Shown here: positions 43,120 through 53,072 of the stretch, one piece after another
Layout of the letters: every line of letters starts with the position of its first letter
Numbering within the stretch: position 1 is the stretch's first letter
Source of the DNA: Mesostigma viride
Lineage: Eukaryota > Streptophyta > Mesostigmatophyceae > Mesostigmatales > Mesostigmataceae
DNA: 58,500 nt
Direction of reading: 5' to 3'
Assembly: GCA_009746045.1 (NCBI GenBank)
Contig: RPFO01000448.1
Coordinates: 1,848,547 to 1,907,046 of the forward strand
The notes under the pieces: model-generated
Told to the model about the DNA's origin: nothing
Database searches by the model: none
What the model saw: the letters and a program-made list of their open reading frames with translations, nothing else
Made by a program: the position numbers and the translations under genes

Positions 43120-43855
43120 CCTACCCTCCCTCCCTCCCTCCCTCCCTCCCTCCCTCCCTCCCTCCCTCCCTCCCTCCCTCCCTCCCTCCCTCCCTCCCTC
43201 CCTCCCTCCCTCCCCCTCCTCCCTCCCTCCCTCCCTCCCTCCCTCCCTCCCTCCCTCCCTCCCTCCCTCCCTCCCTCCCTCCCTCCCTCCTCCCTCCCTC
43301 CCTCCCTCCCTCCCTCCCTCCCTCCCTCCCTCCCTCCCTCCCTCCCTCCCTCCCTCCCTCCCTCCCTCCCTCCCTCCCTCCCTCCCTCCCTCTCCCTCCC
43401 TCCCTCCCTCCCTCCCTCCCTCCTCCCTCCCTCCCTCCCTCCCTCCCTCCCTCCTCCCTCCCTCCCTCCCTCCCTCCCTCCTCCCTCCCTCCTCCCTCCC
43501 TCCCTCCCTCCTCCCTCCCTCCCTCCCTCCCTCCCTCCCTCCCTCCCTCCCTCCTCCCTCCCTCCCTCCCTCCCTCCCTCCCTCCCTCCCTCCCTCCCTC
43601 CTCCCTCCCTCCCTCCCTCCCTCCCTCCCTCCTCCCTCCCTCCCTCCCTCCCTCCCTCCCCTCCCTCCCTCCCTCCCTCCCTCCCTCCCTCCCTCCCTCC
43701 CTCCCTCCTCCCTCCCTCCCTCCCTCCCTCCCTCCCTCCCTCCCTCCCTCCTCCCTCCCTCCCTCCCTCCCCCTCCCTCCCTCCCTCCCTCCCTCCCTCC
43801 CTCCCTCCTCCCTCCCTCCTCCCTCCCTCCCTCCCTCCCTCCCTCCCTCCCTCAA
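43120..43855. repeat. (CCCT)n array, about 740 bases
   Basis: Almost pure CCCT with scattered one-base losses. A polypyrimidine/polypurine mirror sequence; the minus strand is GGGA repeats with G-quadruplex pattern. Proline/serine/leucine-type open frames here are artefacts. Confidence 0.95.
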
Positions 43856-44190
43856 AAGCTCGCTCGCTCACTCACCCACCCACCCAACCACCCACCCAGC
43901 CACCCACCCAACCACCCAGCCACCCACCCACCCACTCCTGCTCGCTCGCTCACTCACTCACTCACTCACTCACTCACTCACTCACTCACTCACTCACTCA
44001 CTCACTCACTCACTCACTCACTCACTCACTCACTCACTCACTCACTCACTCACTCACTCACTCACTCACTCACTCACTCACTCACTCACTCACTCACTCA
44101 CTCACTCACTCACTCACTCACTCACTCACTCACTCACTCACTCACTCACTCACTCACTCACTCACTCACTCACTCACTCACCTACCCACA

Positions 44191-44245
<55 letters not shown>

Positions 44246-44524
44246 ACTCACTCACTCACTCACTCACTCACTCACTCACTCACTCACTCACTCACTCACT
44301 CACTCACTCACTCACTCACTCACTCACTCACTCACTCACTCACTCACTCACTCACTCACTCACTCACTCACTCACTCACTCACTCACTCACTCACTCACT
44401 CACTCACTCACTCACTCACTCACTCACTCACTCACTCACTCACTCACTCACTCACTCACTCACTCACTCACTCACTCACTCACTCACTCACTCACTCACT
44501 CACTCACTCACTCACTCACTCACT
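43856..44524. repeat. (ACCC), (CTCA)n and (CA)n arrays, about 670 bases
   Basis: CTCG/CACC steps lead into two long CTCA blocks (43948-44180 and 44243-44523) separated by about 50 bases of CA. The unit drifts by single substitutions from CCCT through CCCA to CTCA, like the array at 1555-2585. Confidence 0.95.
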
Positions 44525-44585
44525 TGCACATGCACCACATGCGCAAGGAGGACACCAAGCGCTGGACCAACCACTGTTCAATTAG

Positions 44586-44749
44586 CTGGGCTGTGATGCC
44601 AATGGCAAGGGTACGGGGGTGTCCATGTTGGTGCAGGACATGAAGGCTGACAAGGTCAGGCAGAAATTGTGCAGGGAGGTGCCACTACCTCCTCGCGATA
44701 CCGAGATGAGGGCGCACAAAAGCATCAACGCCGTGCCGCCTGTGGAGTA
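44586..44749 (+). CDS. Possible terminal exon, function unknown
   Basis: After TGTTCAATTAG, a fair acceptor, a frame reads [36 protein letters not shown] and on to VEINAVPP-like C-terminal codons and TAA at 44747-44749. The composition is protein-like and differs from the flanking repeats. In another frame the 55 bases before it also look coding ([12 protein letters not shown]), suggesting a frameshift. No upstream exon can be linked with confidence across the 1.4-kb arrays. No family recognised. Confidence 0.3.
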
Positions 44750-45114
44750 ATTTTCAGCTACAATACTTGGCATGCTGTGGGTGTACATGTAAAATGACCT
44801 TTCTAGCCCATTCGACAGCTGCCAATATTATTTTCAGCAAGCCCCTCCGTATAATGGAGATTGCGTGAGCATCCACATGGCCACATGTGCATATTGTCAG
44901 TTGTGCCCTGCCAGTGTTTATATCGATGAACTTTTGTGTGTGGCCCCTGGAGGTTGTGTTTTATCACTTGTGAATGGTTTTCATGTTTTAATGAGTAATC
45001 TAATTTGGAGCTGACTATGTATTCGACAATGGCAGTTTCGCATCCATGGGTATAGTAAGCATTTGCAGTGGAAACTGGCAGGTATGGCGTTGATAACTCT
45101 ACCAAATAGAATAT
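44750..45114. other. Intergenic
   Basis: 365 bases, AT-rich, nothing recognised. Confidence 0.4.
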
Positions 45115-45540
45115 GATGGGCCTGAGTATTTGTGGAATGTCTAAAATAATGATGGTTAAGGTGCATGCAAGTTTCCAGCCTCAACAGAGCACATCTTGTA
45201 TGGAAACTGCAATGAAATGTGTTGAAAATTGCGAAATAGGTGCATTTTTGGTAACATTTGTGAGCAAACGGACATCAAATAAACCATGATGGGCCTGAAT
45301 TTTTGTGGAATGTCTAAAATAATGATGGCAAAGGTGCATGCAAGTTTCCAGCCTCAACTGAGCACATCTTGTATGGAAACTGCCATGAAATGTGATGAAA
45401 AATACGAAAAACGTGCATTTTTTGTAACATTTGTGAGCAAACTGACATCAAATACCATATGATGGACCTGAATTTTTGTGGGATGCCTAGAATAATGATG
45501 TTTAAGATGCCTGCAAGTTTCCAGCCTCAACGGAGCACAT
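45115..45540. repeat. About 177-bp tandem repeat, 2.4 copies before an insertion
   Basis: TGATGGGCCTGA, TTTGTGGAATGTCTAAAATA, ATGCAAGTTTCCAGCCTCAA and GAGCACATCTTGTATGGAAA recur at 45115, 45288 and 45466. The third copy is split by the retroelement 45541-46048 and resumes at 46049-46140. Confidence 0.85.
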
Positions 45541-46060
45541 TGAATTGAATTGAATTGAATTGTAACATAACTCCGTTGGGAGTATATGTAGCACATAGCC
45601 CTTGAGAGGGGGCATATGGCCTATCATACATCCTAAGCTACTTCCTGCAAGGGTGGGGATGTAAAGGACCCTTGCTCTAGGTGCACCAGGGCACTTGCAT
45701 CCCCATGATCTTCAAGCTATGCCCAGCGAAGGGGGAGCCTGTCATGGGGGGGAAGATCAGCAGAGCTATACAAAAAGGCTAGGGCATGGCGTCTCAGCAG
45801 AGAGTTACTCCCTGCATGGGCACAACATAGCTAAATAAAGCTAGGCATCATCTGGAGTGTGGCACATCATAGGCACACATGTACATGATTAAATAAAGCG
45901 TGTGGCTTAGCTAGGATAGTGCCTCTAGGAGGCGTACATGTACATGGCCACGGTCTATCTATTCTACACTACTACTGCTGTATTCCCCTAAGCTGGGGCG
46001 TCTGGAGTCGTTGGGGCCGCGGGGGTCGCCTGCCAGGGCTTGTGGCCGAACGGAGCACAT
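45529..46060 (-). mobile_element. Complete tailed retroelement with 12-bp target duplication
   Basis: AACGGAGCACAT is duplicated at 45529-45540 and 46049-46060, and between the duplicates lie 508 bases starting with (TGAAT)n. Joining the flanks restores the 177-bp host repeat. Minus orientation, tail at the left, terminal inverted repeat CTCCGTTGGGAG next to the tail. It encodes no protein. It shows the exact ends of this family and is the reference for the copy at 40423-41130. Confidence 0.85.
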
Positions 46061-46260
46061 CTTGTATGGAAACTGCCATGAAATATGATGAAAAATACGA
46101 AAAACGCACATTTTTGCTAGCATTTGGTGGCATTTTGTCACCAAATGCGGTTGGATGACCATCAGATCTTGTGTACAGTCATAAGTCATGAGTATCAACT
46201 TACTTGCAAACAGCCAGGTCAAGAACTCTTCATTTGCATATTAGAAGGTATTTGTTTATA

Positions 46261-47986
46261 TTAACTCGTCGTCTGTCCCAACTCAGTCCTCACAGGAGGA
46301 CTGAGTTGACAATTTTCAACCGCGTGTAGCGACTAGGTGGGGGGTCCATCCCAAATGTTTTGATGTGGATCTGGGGTGTACTAGATATCATTTTGTTGGC
46401 AAAAATACTGCATATGTGAAAACTTGACCCGAACACCTGAAAATTACACGGACGTTGGGCGCCCCTCGCGAATTTGCATTTTTCGGGATAAGAACGAGTG
46501 GGAAAAATTCAATCAAATCCTGGTGCATGAAGAAAAAATATAGGCATGTAAACAACATAGTTCTTGAAGCGTGGCAAAAAACTGGGCTCCATTTGGCCAC
46601 TGCAACTGCCTGAAACAATTAAAAAACTCTCAGTCCTCAGGAGAGGAATGGGGCTTTTGCTAACTTTGCTAGCATGTAAGTGCGGTCATACTACATCACC
46701 GTGGCCACCAACCATCCCAATCAACTCATTTCCCTTCAAGCATTACAGGACAACACACTTGCATCATCATACTTCAGGTATATCATACCTTATCATGTAG
46801 TGAGAGCCTATGCATGCATGTAGGGAATGGGCTTGGATACCTACCAACAAAGGGTTATGTTATAAGTGTCAACCACCAATATAATGGGTAGGTTAAGCAT
46901 ATTTCCATTGTTTCAAACAACAATAGATATGGCTATAACTGTTTTGCCTTGCCATGATGTGGCCAACATAGTTGCTGGCACATGATGGCAGTGGTTTGTC
47001 ACCAAGACTTTTCACTCACCCGTAAAAGCTTGAATGCACCCTTGACGCAGCCCGTGGCCACACAATCATGCAGTATGAACGTAGCAAAAGAATAACTAAC
47101 ATCTATGAAGGTGTTTAAACCTGCACAGCTCCTAAAACCCTGCACAACTACACTGGGTTAAGGCAAATGCCTGCTAACATCATCTGAAAAGGGGGTTTTA
47201 GAGAGGGGCAGGCAACGGTCAAGAAAGAGCATCAAGACTTGAACCTGACAACGCCTCGCAAGCTTAAACTCATGTACGAACATCAAGGAACGAAGAGGCA
47301 ACGATTATCCGGCTTTACCTGGCACGGCTGGCGTTACCTTGGCCCAGGCGGTGCCCGCAAAAGTGGCACTTTGCGGCACATAGACCATGACGTGACAGAA
47401 TGGTCGAGATCATCAAATCTATACTGTCACTCAATATATTCTAATACAATTCATGTTAAAATGTAGAAAGAAACCTATCAGCCATTGAAATTGCGCCGGA
47501 AAGCAAGCGCAGTCATCAATTCCGTCGACCTGCCTTATCGCAGTTTTTTCCAGCAAGAACAGTGCCGACACCGGGTAAATCGCATCCCCGCGAGCTAAAA
47601 ATTGATTTATATCATCTTTAGGGCATGTTAAATCTATTTACTGAGTTTGGACGGCTAACTCGTCCGCAAACGTAAACTGCATGCATGGGCGCGAGCCGCC
47701 ATGGCTAGGTCGTGCATTTCCGGAACTCGCGTTTCACGTGGAAAAGTACCCTTACCACCTGTACTTTGACCGTACAGTTAGCCGCGCATACCAAATCCAA
47801 AAAAATCCCAAAAATATGTCCAAGAAAGATCTTTTCACGTAGTATTTGAATAAATTTTGAGAGAAATTTTTTGTCAAACATTCTGACCGGGGCGAATTTT
47901 CTACGAAACCCAAAAACTCGGTCCTCTAGAGAGGACTGAGTTCAACTCAGTCCTCCGTAGAGGACCAGGGACAGACGACGAGTTAA
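46261..47986. mobile_element. DNA element with 19-bp inverted repeats and TTAA ends
   Basis: TTAACTCGTCGTCTGTCCC (46261-46279) is perfectly inverted at 47968-47986. Next to each end is a second palindromic motif built on ACTCAGTCCTC/GAGGACTGAGT. The element is 1726 bases with no transposase frame. TTAA at both outer edges is what piggyBac-type elements leave, but that assignment is inference. It carries the second copy (46688-47750) of the dispersed repeat found at 32150-33215. Confidence 0.65.
46688..47750 (+). repeat. 1.07-kb dispersed repeat (copy 2)
   Basis: Collinear partner of 32150-33215, located inside the inverted-repeat element. Confidence 0.75.
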
Positions 47987-48189
47987 AATCCTGAAAAATG
48001 CTAAAAATAGACATGCCAAAAATAGGTCAGCTGAGGTCCGGTAGGTCCGGAAAGTTGCAATCCTTCTACTAGTGTCCTGAAGATGCTACCTACCAAGATC
48101 TAGCATGTTTCGACTATAATTGCGTCGTGCAGGAGTAATAAGGCTATTTTTTGGCACTTTCAGACCGTTGTGAGCTTTGTGCATTGAAA

Positions 48190-48325
48190 CTATCAAGGAG
48201 ACAGCCAGCGCAGGCCAGAAATAGGGAGAATCCGGACCATGGTAGCTCGAGCCTGCCGTTATCTTGTCCACGTGTTCGAGTCGTTCAGGATGATGAAGAT
48301 GAATGGTGATGGAAATGTGTACGTA
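48190..48325 (+). repeat. Dispersed repeat, second copy of 42013-42140
   Basis: CAGCGCAGGCCAGAAATAGG, GAATCCGGACCATGGTAGCT and TTCAGGATGATGAA match 42013-42140 closely. The exon at 48348 follows 22 bases later. Confidence 0.75.
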
Positions 48326-48347
48326 GCCAAGGTTGTGCATTGAAATT

Positions 48348-48416
48348 ATGTCTGACTTACGTGTAGAGCGACTAGATGACCTAGACGGTGGGGCCGGAAA
48401 CAGCATGCTTGATCAG
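48348..48416 (+). CDS. Short first-exon copy (LRVERLDDLDGG family, copy 1)
   Basis: MSDLRVERLDDLDGG then AGNSMLDQ. Nearly the same as 51877-51942 but without the GT after the final CAG; the frame runs on to a stop at 48531-48533. It may be a decayed copy or an alternative reading. Function unknown. Confidence 0.35.
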
Positions 48417-48574
48417 GGCGTGTGTTTCGAGCCTAACTGGCCGGGAGTGTCTAGTGGTGAGCACCATGGCTGCGATCGCTCTCCCACCATTTTCGAGGAA
48501 ATACCCGCAAATGGAAAACCACTGAAGGTCTAGCTAGTCAGTCATTACGTTAGCCATGCCATGATTCCAAACGT

Positions 48575-48888
48575 CCAAGAACTGCACACGGTGCAAAGGC
48601 AAAAAGCCGTCCGGGGGACAGCACTTTCAAATGTGCGGCGGGAACCAAAAGCCCGCGTATGCCAGAAAACATCGTGTTGCTGCAGCGATGCGACGATGTG
48701 GACAACGAATCCAGTGCCAAGCTCGGAACGGCCACAAAGGAGATCTGGCATCACAGGGTTCAGATGTGCGGAGATACTACACGATTCAGCCGGTCCACGA
48801 CCTGTTTGTAGAGCTTGTGCCAAGGGGCAGCAATGAACAGATGTGGGTCAGTGATGTTGCAAAAAACACCGGACTTGACGGAGCATAA
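48575..48888 (+). pseudogene. Cys-rich open stretch, possible transposon protein remnant
   Basis: In one frame the plus strand reads NCTRCKGKKPSGGQHFQMCG and continues to GSNEQMWVSDVAKNTGLDGA and TAA. The C-x-x-C start suggests a zinc-binding module. On the minus strand the region joins in frame with the fragment at 50905-51230 once the LINE is removed, so the coding strand is uncertain. Not recognised. Confidence 0.25.
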
Positions 48889-48890
48889 AT

Positions 48891-50912
48891 TGTCTCGGCC
48901 CCCCGCCGCCTCCGCCGCTTGGCCCTCTGGCGGCCGCATGCCTGGCAGTAGCACCGGCGGACGTCCCTGCGCCGCCCACGCCGCCCGCCGCTGAGCAGGA
49001 CTACACGTACCCAGCCCTGACGGAACCCCTGGCCGACCCCAACAAGCTCCCGCCGTTCACCGAGCTCGAGCTGAGCACCGCCGCCAAGCAACTCCGCTTT
49101 TATGCCGCCGTTGGACCTGACCAGCTCCCAGCCCCGGTGATTAAGCTGACGGCGCTCACGGGGTTCCTGCTTGACGTCTGCAACCGGATCCTGCTTGCCG
49201 ACGCGCCGCCGATTCCTGAGTGGCAGCACAGCTACCGTATTATGCTGTACAAAAACAAAGGTTCCCCTGACGACCCCGCCACTGAACTACAGAGGAGTCT
49301 GCATCCAGAGCGCCGCACTTAAGTTGTTCATGCGCATGATCCTCAACCGCCTTCGTTCTGCTCTCGACTGTCACCTTGGGGAAAGTCAAATGGGCTTCCG
49401 TCCTGGGCGCAACACCGTCATGGCCATCTTCGTCGCGCGTCGCCTCTTCGAGGAAATCGCTCTCCTGCAACCTGGTGAGTTTCCTGCACTCCTGATCTTC
49501 GTTGACTTCATCAAGGCTTTTGATTCTGTCCTCTGGGACGCTCTATGGGCTGTTACTACTTGCTCGCGCTCGCGTCCCCACTCCCCTGATTACCGTCATC
49601 CGCACGCTGTATGAGGGGTCGACCACTTCGGTGCGCACTCAACACGGCATTACCCCGCCATGCCCACTGCAGACCGGCGTCTGGCAGGGTTGCGTCCTGT
49701 CGCCGTACCTGTTTATTATTGTAGTGGATTATGTTATGCGCCAGGCACGTGCTCGCTTTGCTAGCATTGCAGGCCGTGCCCCTGGCCTAGCGATCACGAA
49801 CGAGCTTGGGGAAGGGGGGCCGACTAACAAGCAGAATTTACTAGCTGACCTCATGTATGCCGACGACATCACGCTCATCGAGAAGCCGGAGTCTGCCCAA
49901 CTTTGGCTGGACTGCCTGGCGCTCGAGGCTCGGGCGGTTGGTCTAGAAATCAGCCCCAAAGCGGAGGCCCTAGCCCTCGGCATGGCAGGGCCGGCCCCCA
50001 CCCACACTCCGCCTCTTAGACGATGCCGAGGTCAACTACCCTCCTTCAGGCCGCTTCAAGCTGCTCGGCAGTTGGCTTCCCGACTGCGAGGACGACATGA
50101 CGACACGGATCGGCATGGCGTGGGCGCACCTCCATGACCACCGCCGCTGGTGGAGCAACCCCGCCCTACCCCGGATCGTCAAGCGTGACCTCTTCAAGGT
50201 CGTCATTCTGACGATCCTGACCTACGGCGCCGAGACGTGGACACTGATCGATGCAGGAGCTGGAGCAACGCCTCGACGGCGCCGTCACCAAGATGCTGCG
50301 CAAGGCCCTTAACATCCCCTTTGGTTTGCACATTAGTAATGAGGATTTGTACGCTGATTTGCCCTATGTTTCCCACATTATTAGGCACAGGCGCCTGGGC
50401 CTAGCCGGGCACCTGGCCCGCACAGATCAGGTAGATACATCAGATAGACTAGCTGGCACCAAGCCCGCCCAGCCTGGGCGATATGTCCTCACCTGGCGTG
50501 CCCCCGGCCGCGCGCGGCAGGGCCGCCACCCGTGGACTTTTCGTGATAGACTCGGCATGGACATGTGCTACACCAGACGTGACGGGCTCACCCCCGGGCA
50601 GCCTCCTGGTTTGTCTGTAATATGGAGGCAGATGGTGCGCAAGGATAGATGGCAAGTAGTGATGAAGGAGACCACCCCCAAGCCTGTGGGGGCTCCGCGT
50701 GTGACCAAGTATGGCATTCATAGCGATTCGGGCCGCGGTGCCCACACCGGCCCCTGTAACTAGGACCTAGATAGCTTATACCATCCATTCCATCCCATGT
50801 TCCCCTCCCACTGAGGACTTATGCTCACGTGACGCAGTCACGTGTCTATTAATTAATTAATTAATTAATTAATTAATTAATTAATTAATTAATTAATTAA
50901 TTAATGTCTCGG
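48891..50912 (+). mobile_element. LINE (non-LTR retrotransposon, copy B) with TTAA tail
   Basis: TGTCTCGG at 48891-48898 recurs at 50905-50912, the probable target duplication. Between lie about 1.95 kb of reverse-transcriptase-related sequence, a 3' UTR with the palindrome CACGTGACGCAGTCACGTG and a (TTAA)n tail of about 55 bases (50849-50904). It is 5' truncated: no endonuclease domain is visible. Copy A (1-262 and 640-1330, minus) is the same family. Confidence 0.85.
48950..50763 (+). pseudogene. LINE reverse transcriptase, frameshifted
   Basis: The reading passes through at least four frame changes, near 49300, 49550, 50030 and 50240. Seen in order: a thumb-proximal N-terminal stretch (FYAAVGPDQLPAPVIKLTAL), QMGFRPGRNT, FVDFIKAFDSV (motif A, about 49498-49530), GVWQGCVLSPYLF (motif B), MYADDITLIEKPE (catalytic YADD, about 49855-49870), LFKVVILTILTYGAETW and a basic C-terminal part ending at TAG 50761-50763. 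The catalytic aspartates survive but the frameshifts make it non-functional. Confidence 0.85.
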
Positions 50913-51230
50913 TCATAGTCTTTGACTAACAAATGATGCAAGAGTTCAACAAGAGTCGTGATGAAATCGACACGATAAGAACAAAGACGAGAAAAACGAT
51001 GTAACTGACTAAGAACAACACCATATTTTGCTGTGTGGGAAAGGAGACTGTGAATATCGGGGTAACAAATAATCGGTTTTCTCTGAATATAGTTTAATGA
51101 ACGCATGCGAGAAAGATAAGGCCGCCATGCCTTGGCCTGGATGTGGAAGGCTGTCTGCGACATGGGCTGACTAATTCGATCTGTACAAAGGGTTTCCTGC
51201 TCGCCCGAATTTTCCTTGGATGACCCAGTT
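50905..51230 (-). pseudogene. Penelope-like reverse transcriptase C-terminal fragment
   Basis: The minus strand is open for over 100 codons and includes SLLSHTAKYGVVLSQLHRFS then RLCSYRVDFITTL. The pattern YG-x-x-x-SQ-x-x-R-[FY]-x-R-x-C-x(4)-F is typical of the end of Penelope-like reverse transcriptases. Removing the LINE at 48899-50904 lets the frame continue (KDYDRDNLCSVKSGVFCNIT) for about 37 codons to a stop at about 48762. Upstream the frame closes at about 51230. The assignment is by motif memory only. Confidence 0.45.
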
Positions 51231-51876
51231 GGTTATAAGGGTCGGTGGCTATTAGTTAGCGGTCCGAGAAAATTAATGGTAGGTTTTATACGACTTGCTT
51301 GCAAAGATTCGTGTTTGTTTGCACCAGCTGAGGTTAGGTGGGGACCTGTAAGGTCGGCTGGTTGTTTATCGAATCTTTGGCTGATTTGGGTTCTTTAGTG
51401 AGTCGTGATTATTGTATAGTGGATTCGGACCGGCCCAAGGGGTCGATGGGCGTTTTTTATGTTTGTCAGTCTTGGGAACCTTGTACAACTACCTACATAC
51501 GGTTAACGCACTAGCCTGGGGGTGCGTGGCCACGTTGTTTGTAGTGGCGTTTTCAGCACTGTTCAGGCCGGCGTGTGACGCATGCCGGTGTTAATTAATT
51601 TAGAATGATGTCAGGTTGTGTGTCGGCGGGCCATGCCTAAGCAAGCTAGGCAGGCAATGATCCGCAATTGTTTCTTTCCCCTCCCTCCCACCCTGGAGGC
51701 TTCTTGCTTCCGCGTGCGGATTGAGAAACCTTAAGGCCACTGTTAACTGCTGCATAATTTGTGGCAGGGCTCCACTTATTGTATTCAATCAAATGCTGGT
51801 CTTCTTGGGAGCTGAGTGATCTTAAAAGGAATTTGCTGACCTATTTAGGATCCTTGCGCTTATCATAGACAGCCCT
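51231..51876. other. Intergenic
   Basis: About 650 bases, no gene or repeat recognised. Confidence 0.4.
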
Positions 51877-51942
51877 ATGGCTGGCTTACGTGTAGAGCGA
51901 CTAGATGACCTAGACGGTGGAGCAAACACCTTGCTTGATCAG
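51877..51942 (+). CDS. Short first exon (LRVERLDDLDGG family, copy 2)
   Basis: ATG opens 22 codons (MAGLRVERLDDLDGGANTLL then DQ) ending at CAG with a GTATGT donor, phase 0. A copy with a different end lies at 48348. No following exon was identified before the CFAP36 gene on the other strand, so this is either the first exon of an unrecognised gene or a duplicated exon stranded in mobile DNA. Confidence 0.35.
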
Positions 51943-52679
51943 GTATGTATGGGGATCCCTGCCACTTGCCACGCTGGCCAGGCCAAGGCAGCAGCCCTTT
52001 GATCGATGAAATGACCGATGTCCCACAAATTTCACAGCCCACGCAAGTTCTCTGGCCAGCAGACACCGTAAGGCAGCTGGGGCTGCACCCGTTACGATGA
52101 GGCGGATGGGACCAGACAACGAGTCATAAGGTACAGTTGACACAAATGGCTGCCCCCAGGCCTTGTTGCTGACTTATCGCCCAATCGCCCTGACCCTGGT
52201 GACCACCACCAGGCATGCCCAGAAAAACAAAGCCTTATAGCCCGCGCTGAAGCAGCTCAACGTGCCTCCCTTGAACGCTTCTCTCCACAGATGCAAGCGC
52301 TCAAGGCCAACACTCATCAGTGGCTTGACGAAGTGCATCCGCATACAACCCTCCTCATAGTTCCACAAGCCACGCAAAGTAGCCAGCACACTCAGAAACG
52401 TAGCACCAGGCATGCCGTAGGAGGACTCGGGCCTCCTCCGACGGTTGCCTCCCTGTTTGGCAACCGATTTATTTGGGGCCGTAAGGAACAAAAAAACTGA
52501 TATATCCCTAGTCCATGAGACTCGTGTTAATTGTCAGCGTTCGTCTCAAGTAAACAGAAGCAAAACTCGTGCCGCGGAACAACAAGAAAGAGGCATACCT
52601 GACCTCCTTGCCGGTTGCCCCACAGCCCCCCAATGGAGCATGTATTGAAATCAAAGGAAACTACTGGGTTCCCTTCACA
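51943..52679. other. Intergenic
   Basis: No gene recognised. Open stretches on both strands have no domain-like features. Confidence 0.4.
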
Positions 52680-53072
52680 ACCATTACAGCTTCTCAAAAG
52701 CTTTGTCAACCAACAGGCTTGCCCCTCCATGGCCCGCACAGCTTTTCAAAGTACTCCCAAAAAAATTACTGCGCCAACACCCCTCACAGCTGCTCCAAGG
52801 CTTGTCCAAGATGTGCCCGCACCTCCCCATCACAGCGCGCCGCCTCATATCTTCAACGCTTAACCCCTTCTTCGGTCCATTATAGAAGGGCACTCGTACC
52901 CATCACATCTTCTCCAAGGCTTCTGCAACTCATGTTGCCCTCCTCACTGCGCAACTGCCTCGCATCTTCCCCGAGGCTTCCTCAATCCCATTCACCCCCT
53001 CACAATGTACTCCTAGGCTCAATACACCAGAAAGCACCCTCACATCTTCTCCATCTGCATCAGTTCGCCCCC
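52680..53072 (-). repeat. Degenerate short repeats in the 3' UTR of the CFAP36 gene
   Basis: CCTCACATCTTCTCCATCTG at 53069 is repeated 34 bases upstream, and weaker versions (CATCTTCTCCAAGGCTT, CATCTTCCCCGAGGCTT, CACAGCTGCTCCAAGGCTT) continue to about 52680. The repeated segment is the antisense of the protein's last codons (QMEKM and stop), so the 3' UTR appears to have grown from duplications of the coding end. Confidence 0.5.

Noticed and set aside
43035-44596. Frames of 244-494 codons of Pro/Ser/Leu, Gly/Arg/Glu or Thr/His/Ser repeats
   Set aside because: Direct translation of CCCT and CTCA microsatellites.
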